Shown: positions 58,101-64,000 of the stretch, one piece after another | How positions within the stretch are numbered: the stretch's first letter is position 1 | How the letters are laid out: the number at the start of each line of letters is the position of its first letter | DNA from: Haemonchus contortus | Taxonomy: Eukaryota > Nematoda > Chromadorea > Rhabditida > Trichostrongylidae | Direction of reading: 5' to 3' | Assembly (NCBI GenBank): GCA_000469685.2 | Contig: LS997567.1 | Coordinates: forward strand, 14,019,594-14,083,593 | Length of the DNA: 64,000 bases | Position numbers and translations under genes: made by a program | The notes under the pieces: generated by a model | The model's database searches: none | Seen by the model: the letters and a program-made list of their open reading frames with translations, nothing else | What the model was told of the DNA's origin: nothing

Positions 58101-58537
58101 CGGGGGCAGGGTTGGAGCGCGCGTAAAGTGGATCAGATGTTACTGAAGTGTAGTCAACTCTAATTGGGCGGGTTTTCACTTCACCACCAAATCTTTTCAT
58201 CAAATTTGATTATTCAAGGCTTTGTTCTACAATGTTTTGAACGCAGGAAAAAGTGGTCAATTCATTGGAGTTCGTTAACGGTGTCCAACGGTTATTGTAT
58301 GTGAAACACAGATGCCCGCATGGCTTTGGGCTCCTTTGTCTCTTGATCTATCTATCACTACCTTATATGGCGCCTCTCTGAAATAGAAGTGGAACAGATT
58401 GTCCTGGATGAAAAGTGAGCGAGAGTGTAGCTACTTGGGAACGAATGATCTGAAAGAGGCTCCACCCGAGGGGGGCCCAGCGTGCAGTAAGTGTGGTATC
58501 GACGGAATTACATAATTCCTGTTCCAATGTACCTAAA

Positions 58538-58800
58538 ACGTCTAAATTTTGGTAGGAGTCCAGGGGGTAGAATGGGAACCTTTAGAGTAGCTAGCAGGAC
58601 TAGAATTCGCGCACTTCGACGGGGCATGCACGAGAAATGCTACTTCAAAGTAGAGCGTCTAAATCCAGGGTAGAGGCGGCAGGATGAGAACACTGATGTG
58701 GGGGAAGGGACTGAACAACGTCCAGTGGAGGTGTAGCGTGCAAAAAATTGCTCCTCAACGCTAGAGCGTCTAAGTTGACAATGTATATAGACAGGGGGTA
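58538..58800 (+). repeat. Degenerate ~110-117 bp repeat with GCGTCTAAA landmark
   Basis: (A/G)CGTCTAA(A/G) occurs at 58538, 58655 and 58765, followed each time by a G-rich CAGGG(GG)TAGA-like string, and again singly at about 59263 (GCGTCTAAATTCC) together with ATAATTCCTGTTC, which is also at about 58513. The copies are poorly preserved. It directly follows the decayed satellite. Confidence 0.55.
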
Positions 58801-59529
58801 AACGGGGAGAGCGTAGGATCCGGAGTTGGCGATCCTGTTTAGAAGCCTATCAAGTCCATTTCACATCAGTAAACCTTCAGCTCTGCTCCCTTCAGATATG
58901 AGGGAATCACGTGTGATGAGTTCTGCACCGTGCGGATGTTGGCCGATATACCCATTTGCTATATATCGTGTAATTGACCGATAAGTGGCCACTTTGTCCT
59001 AATTAGTGGTACATTGTTCCACCTATGAGTAAGATGAAGAGATGTGGAGAGAATATAGCTGTAAACGCAGCGATCGATAATAGCAATCGATGTTGACCTG
59101 TTTCGATTTACACTGAATGATATGGGCCCGCATTTTATACTCATTTTTTCTCGACAAGAAGAGGGAACAAGTGAAGAGAGGCCTGTGTATGTACTTGCGT
59201 TCGTGTGCGTGTATTTGTGCGGGTTCGGCAGGAAGCTTATAATTCCTGTTCTGCACCGGTGCGTCTAAATTCCTAAATTCGGGAGGGTTTGAGCGGCACG
59301 TCAGTTCTACACAAGAAGGATGAGAACCCTGCGTTAGCCGGGCCATCCGACTGGGAACTTTTGAAATCGAATGACTTTAGAGTATGTGAGAGAAGCAACC
59401 AGAGCCAATTGCTATTCTCACTCCAAACCAATAGTTGGGCGCAGATTGATTGGCGAAATTTCTGGTTTCCTGTCTAAATAACAAGAACATTCAATGTTTC
59501 GTCATATGCTTATTATAGCTTTATTTCAG
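58801..59529. other. Intron end, no recognisable element
   Basis: Last part of the 17.1 kb ADAMTS intron. Nothing identified besides the repeat copy near 59240-59275. The intron closes with TTTATTTCAG. Confidence 0.5.
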
Positions 59530-59676
59530 TTATGATATTCACCGTGGCGCAGGATCTAGATCGATTTCCGGAATAGCACGACTTGATGGAATGTGTGATC
59601 CATGGAACACATGCACTCTAGCAGAAGGGCTCGATTTTACTTCAGCATTTATTGGAACTCATGAATTGGGTCACAG
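59530..59676 (+). CDS. ADAMTS-family metalloprotease, zinc-site exon
   Basis: Acceptor TTTATTTCAG, one base completing Gly, 48 codons, two bases; donor CACAG|GTCAGC. Reads [53 protein letters not shown] holds the first two zinc-binding histidines and the catalytic Glu. The preceding G-x-A…G-M-C-x-P…S/T-C-(T/S)…(L/F)-x-S-A-F is the ADAMTS pattern. The third His (x-x-G-x-x-H-D) and the Met-turn must be in the next exon, which I could not find before 64000. The join with 42427 is in frame. Predicted role: secreted matrix protease. Confidence 0.95.
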
Positions 59677-60303
59677 GTCAGCATTCGGTTTGAGGACTAA
59701 CATGTACATTAAAGCGCACCTCAAAGCTGGCCCACACGATATGCTGTTTTGTCTGAATTCTAGTCCTCTGTTATGTTATTCTCCATGGTCACTCCCACTC
59801 GTTTGCGGCTAAAAGTCTGTACCGATTCTATTAATTGGAAGAGGGAAAATGAGTCATGACATTATATTCTCCTTGAGTGGGTCAGTCTCCCAGCAGAGTA
59901 GGACTCTTCTTTGATTTTTGGCTCTCTTACAAGTGAGCGAAGACTACGATTAGTTGCAAAAATTTAGTGAAAAAAGGAATTACAACTAAGTGAGCGAAGC
60001 ATTTTTGAGAAGAAAAGCGACGTGAATGAAGAAAAGCGTGGGATATCACTAGAATTTTCATGTGACTATTGAAGAGAGCTGATTCGAACGGCTGCCTTCT
60101 CAATCTCAAACAACCTGATGGAGCATCTTCGAATTCTATCTCGATCAGCGTGCAAACTTCGCTCTAAGTTTAGCCTATCCTGATACAGTCAGCGCCGCAT
60201 GACCACATTTATAGCGATCTCTGTTTTCCTGTACAGTTTTCCCTTATAAAACATTTCCATAGAGCGTAGCTGTCCTTATTCATAACCACCCTACGATAAA
60301 GTA
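59677..60303. other. Start of next ADAMTS intron, no element recognised
   Basis: The reading frame beyond the donor continues open for about 45 codons but loses family resemblance at once, so the splice at 59676 is preferred over read-through. Confidence 0.5.
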
Positions 60304-61572
60304 CAGGGTGTCCCAAAATTATTTGCGCCAAAGTTCAGTAATTTTTAAGGTAGAAATAATCTATTAAATTCACATTACCTGTTATTAATTAGTTGCATAA
60401 GAAGGTTTCCTTGCAATATGCATGGTTGCTGATGTGGAACTCCCATTATCTTTCAGATAGAGGAGGCTCATTCAATGCCACTTGCAATCATCGACGCGCG
60501 AGAAGTGGAAGGGCGTTATGAAATTCTTTGGGATTTTTGTAGTAACCGTATAGGAAGCTATTAAACGATATAGAAAAAAAGATTGAATCAGAGACAAACC
60601 AGGAAAGATAGGAAGGTAGAATGTTTCTAAAGATAGGACTATTAAAATGGTCCGTATGCCAATCGGTCGGGATCCTGGGTGACCCATCAAAAGGAAGTCA
60701 ACGGGCACGGCTTACCCGAGTTATTGCGATGGAAGAATGTCATGCAGGAGCTTCACTGCCGTTCCTATCGTATGCAGAAATTTTGCTTCAATTCCGATCC
60801 TAACAGATACTGCAGGGCTAAAAATGCAGAAAGTCGAAAGTGGTGACACGCAACCCTTCGTCGTTTTCTCCGATCAAGAAATTTTTTACGATAAAGCAAT
60901 TGCTCAACAACCAAAACGTTCGCGTTCTGAAAAGAAACGCCTAGCGTGTAATATCTTACAAAATGGTTGCTTTCAGAATAGTAAAATGATGTTTTCCGAG
61001 GAAATCACTGGCAAGGGTAAGCCGCTCGTGGTTTCTTCGCTGCAGGCGTGAAAACTGACCAAGTCCAATACTCAAACGGCGTACTAATGGAAGTAAATAA
61101 AAGATTGACCCGACTACGTTTTCTGGAACATCTCACAGTCCTTCCAGCAGGACGCTACTCCAGCCCACAGAGCCAAGTTTGCCCGCGATTGGTGCTGACG
61201 ACAGCTGCCCGACTTCATTGGTGAAGAGGAATGGTCATCCTATTTTCCAGAACTTGACACACTTGAATCCCACGAATGGTCCCTAATTAGAAGAGGACCT
61301 GTAGAGTTTGCAGTCCCAGTTTGGAGTCCTAGAATGCAAAAGCTGGAGGACGGCTGGGAAGAAATGGAAAAGGATACCTGCGTGCCACATGCGATCAAGT
61401 CGAAAGCAAACTTTGACTTCTATCCGCGCTCACGGGGATATTTTGAAATGCGACTTCAGCATGTTGTAGCACATAATGTTAGCTAGCGTGCATAGAAATT
61501 CCATCGTCTTTTGCAGTTGAGAAGTTCAAATATATTGCTATAAATCGGCGCAAATAGTTTTGGGACACCCTG
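60304..61572 (+). mobile_element. Mariner-family transposon (family B), 1,269 bp, complete ends
   Basis: Ends CAGGGTGTCCCAAAATTATT (60304) and the complement of CAGGGTGTCCCAAAACTATT (to 61572), TA on both sides (60302-60303, 61573-61574). The outer 17 bases match exactly. CAGGGTGTCCCAAAA is a common nematode Tc1/mariner end. Relatives in this window: 47640-47905 (minus) and 53705-54545 (plus). Confidence 0.92.
60440..61460 (+). pseudogene. Mariner-family transposase (family B), broken
   Basis: Blocks in order: the N-terminal region (homologous to the HTH fragment at 47640-47905), QPFVVFSDQEIF (first Asp region, about 60850-60885), ITGKGKPLV (61004-61030), FQQDATPAHRAKFARDW (second Asp, about 61145-61195), then RQLPDFIGEEEWSSYFPELD (third-Asp region, 61205-61262). 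Several stops and frameshifts. The C-terminal part is traceable to about 61440. Inactive. Confidence 0.8.
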
Positions 61573-61574
61573 TA

Positions 61575-63629
61575 CAACAGGAGTCGAATAAGCGCGAGTG
61601 TTTCGCAAAGAAAAATGATTGTTGACAGCGTTATGAATTGCTCTGAGCTTTGCCTGAGTCGGTGTGTGAACCGTCTACAATTAGGATTAGACTACCTCTT
61701 TTCTGGAAACGTGCAACCACTTTGTTCCGACCGCCTATGATGGGCGAAGCTTCGCTATGCTTTGTTTGGGCTCCTAACGGACATTAGGCATTGCTTAATC
61801 CACTTTTTGTCTGAAGATTATGGTAAAATCGCGATATTAATCTAGGTGATGAGTACCTCCCATTGCATGAACGCTCTGCCCACTGTATACGAAATTCCCT
61901 TATTCTACTTCTTGACCCACTCCTCACCTTTGTCCAGCTTCTTCCTAGTGTTCAGGCCTTTTCAAAACCATAATAGGAAGTTTTGTGCCCGACACCGTTG
62001 CGTGTACTGCCTGTCGTAGGCGAAGCTCCTCTGGGCTCCTCTGGGCTCTGTTGATCTTGCTCAATGGCCACCGTTTCTTAGCGTAATCTGTCCTTTTCAT
62101 TGCCTCTCGAGGTAATACCGAAATCGGTGACACACAGATTTACAGACAGATCGATACCAGACATACAGACAGGCAGGCAGGCGACGGAGAGATGGATAGA
62201 CTGATGAACAGACGTGAGCATCTTCATGAAAATTATACACAGCTTTAGAGAGTCCAGCGAAATGAGCTGCTTGCGTTGATTAAGTTTTGCGGTCAACTTC
62301 AGCCAGGTCTGCACATTTCACATTTGTCGCTGTACCTATACATATTAGGATGCTCAAAAACTTCCTATACTTCTGCTCTTGTGCAAAGTACTTTCACCTC
62401 TGGAAGAGAGATTTTTTGCATATATGAGCTGATTATGGAAGCTCTGTTGATTGAGTCTCCAGTCAACTAATTTGACATTAAAAAACAGTAAATCTAAAGT
62501 CAATGTGAATTTCTCACAGCATTAGAATGCTATTTATTCGTGAAGCGTGATCTTCAGCAATCTTCGTTGGTAAAAATTTCAACTGTATTAGCGGGAAGGC
62601 CACATGACGTCATCTCAGAAGACGGATAGGCCTTAAAGCTCGAAGTGAAGTAAATACATATGTACTTGTCACGGGGTGCAACGTGCGTACGTGACAGGCA
62701 TGCCCGTGTGCGGTTAGCATCCCGTCTGAGCACCAACTTTGAATCTGAGTTGTAGGGATCCACAGGGAGGCGATCTAAAGCAGACTGACCTCAACCGCTT
62801 CTCACATTGTTTCCATTCACGCGAATGCAAGTTTTTGTCCAATTACCAGTAATCTGCTGCTTTCCCGGTGGTGTATTGTACTGCTACCTACCCGCGGTAA
62901 TGTCAACCGAAATCCATATAGCTATTCGAGGGTGTATGCCTGTTGCTTAAACAGGGCTCAGACTTTCAAATCCTGGTGAGTCTTGAAAATTTTCTGTGTT
63001 TATGTCGGTCAGATTCAAAGATAACCATGCTAAAATCTCAAGCTGGTAAAGATACAGCATTCCGCTTGTCAGTGCGGAAGATTAAGCTTTTCGAGCATAC
63101 GACTTTAAGATGATCAGTTTGGACCACCTTTGTTGTTCTATGGGTTTGTGAGGGACAGATTATCAATAGCATCGACGAGGCGTCGATTCGGCTCATCAAA
63201 TATTTCTATAGAAGACAGCAGTCAAAATGTGGAGAGATTCCGGATAATAGCGTAGCTGAGAGTACCATACTCTATCACTTTTCTAGAAAATAGAAGAACA
63301 GCACTGTCGGCGGAAGAAGTAGAGAGCGACTTTACGCAGTAATTCGAGAGCTCAGCCATTCCCAGAACTAAAAATTACCTAAGGAAACGAATTCCAGTGA
63401 GGTATGACTGAAGCAAAGATTGCCTTCTTATATACTAGTTTAGGCATGATAAGTTTTACCCTACCAGTGTCCTCCTCTGCGCCGCTAATTCACCGGTTTT
63501 AAGCGTACAGGAGACCACTTAAAGGAAGGTTTCAAGAAGCAAGGTGCCAACTTTCCATGGAATTTTGAATAAAGACCTCGGTAAATCGTTCACCTGTGTC
63601 ACCTGTCGTCCCGTGGATCATCGACTTCC
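61575..63629. other. No recognisable gene; CAGA-rich patch
   Basis: 62120-62220 is a degenerate CAGA/CAGG simple-sequence patch. No ADAMTS exon with the downstream G-x-x-H-D motif was found. Short frames on both strands are unassigned. Confidence 0.45.
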
Positions 63630-64000
63630 TTGAGCGGGCTCTAGTAGTGTCTCCATTCGTCCCAGTTACGGGCCAGAATAGTCCAGTGAATCGAGTTCCA
63701 ACATTCCTTCATGAGCTTTCGTGAAAAAGTCTGACCATCTCGTTGGCGGCTGTCCTGGGGTTTGTTTGATGTCTCGAGAGATCCGGTCAGTAATCGCCCT
63801 GGTCCAGCGGTCATCACTATATCGCATGACATGCCCGGCCCATCTTATTTTTGATTTCTTGGCTTATTCAACGGCATCCCTGATCTTCGTTTGTCGACGG
63901 AGCTTGGAGCTCCGGATTACCTTCTGCACTTGCGTATATAGGGGAACTCCGAGCGTCGTCCTTTCCAAAGCGCGTAAAAGAACGCTGACGCATGTTCATC
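63630..64000 (-). pseudogene. RTE-like LINE, C-terminal end
   Basis: Minus strand blocks KVIRSSKLRRQTKIRDAVE, then KKSKIRWAGHVMRYSDDRWT, RAITDRISRDIKQTPGQPPT and RWSDFFTKA, ending with ARNWDEWRHY near 63641. K-x-R-W-A-G-H-(V)-x-R…D-x-R-W-T-x-A-(V/I)-x-x-W/R-(I)-x-R-D…P-G-R-P-P-x-R-W-x-D-x-F is the C-terminus of nematode RTE/CR1-like LINE proteins. Frames shift and a stop interrupts the second block. The element continues past the window edge. Confidence 0.85.

Noticed and set aside
59677..59812. Continuation of the HELGH exon without splicing
   Set aside because: The frame stays open but reads [11 protein letters not shown]…, not the required x-x-G-x-x-H-D; the GTCAGC donor at 59677 is the better explanation.

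Overview
The window looks like a repeat-rich intronic and intergenic stretch of an animal nuclear genome, most likely a clade V parasitic nematode (strongylid or hookworm-like). Reasons: short introns of 51-88 bases ending in TTTCAG or a close variant; RTE-1-type LINEs; several Tc1/mariner families flanked by TA; BEL/Pao and Ty3-like retrotransposon remains; and exons of a nematode-style ADAMTS metalloprotease split by very long introns. The species call is inference. There are no bacterial operons, rRNA genes or CRISPR arrays.

The one host gene I can support is an ADAMTS-family secreted zinc metalloprotease on the + strand. Its exons are at 15530-15636 and 15710-15804 (propeptide), 41798-41961 (end of propeptide with the conserved Cys), 42050-42244 and 42309-42427 (first half of the catalytic domain) and 59530-59676 (zinc-binding HELGH). 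The reading frame agrees at every junction that can be tested, including across a 17.1 kb intron. At least one propeptide exon is still unlocated in the 26 kb intron 15805-41797. The gene runs off the right edge. Two exon-like blocks at 11878-11952 and 12004-12099 may be its 5' part.

Layout: 1-8670 is a satellite of ~250 bp dimers (two ~125 bp half-units), which switches strand at about 7775. 8690-9030 holds CA-rich and AT-rich palindromic DNA. 9060-11870 has no recognised gene. 12203-14952 is a giant ACAT microsatellite. 15530-15804 holds two ADAMTS exons. 16000-21960 holds a shortened mariner, a Tc1-like element, a second mariner (family A) and one end of a third TIR family (C). 22001-24296 holds a truncated LTR element with zinc knuckle and protease but no polymerase. 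24980-29490 holds a broken BEL/Pao element. 31444-33454 is a 521-bp-armed inverted repeat around a near-perfect palindrome, abutting an RTE LINE (33456-35420). 36016-37482 is a foldback element with tRNA-like arms. tRNA-derived SINEs lie at 38535 and 44445. 41798-42427 holds three ADAMTS exons. 43850-56660 holds nested mariners, LINE pieces and a Penelope-like element with a GIY-YIG domain. 57405-58100 is a decayed relative of the left-hand satellite. 59530-59676 is the HELGH exon. 60304-61572 is a complete-ended mariner (family B). 63630-64000 is the 3' end of another LINE.

All transposase and polymerase genes seen are broken by stops or frameshifts, so most of the window is a transposon graveyard inside one protease gene. 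Parts of the satellite and the left edge of the microsatellite also look like low-quality long-read consensus.
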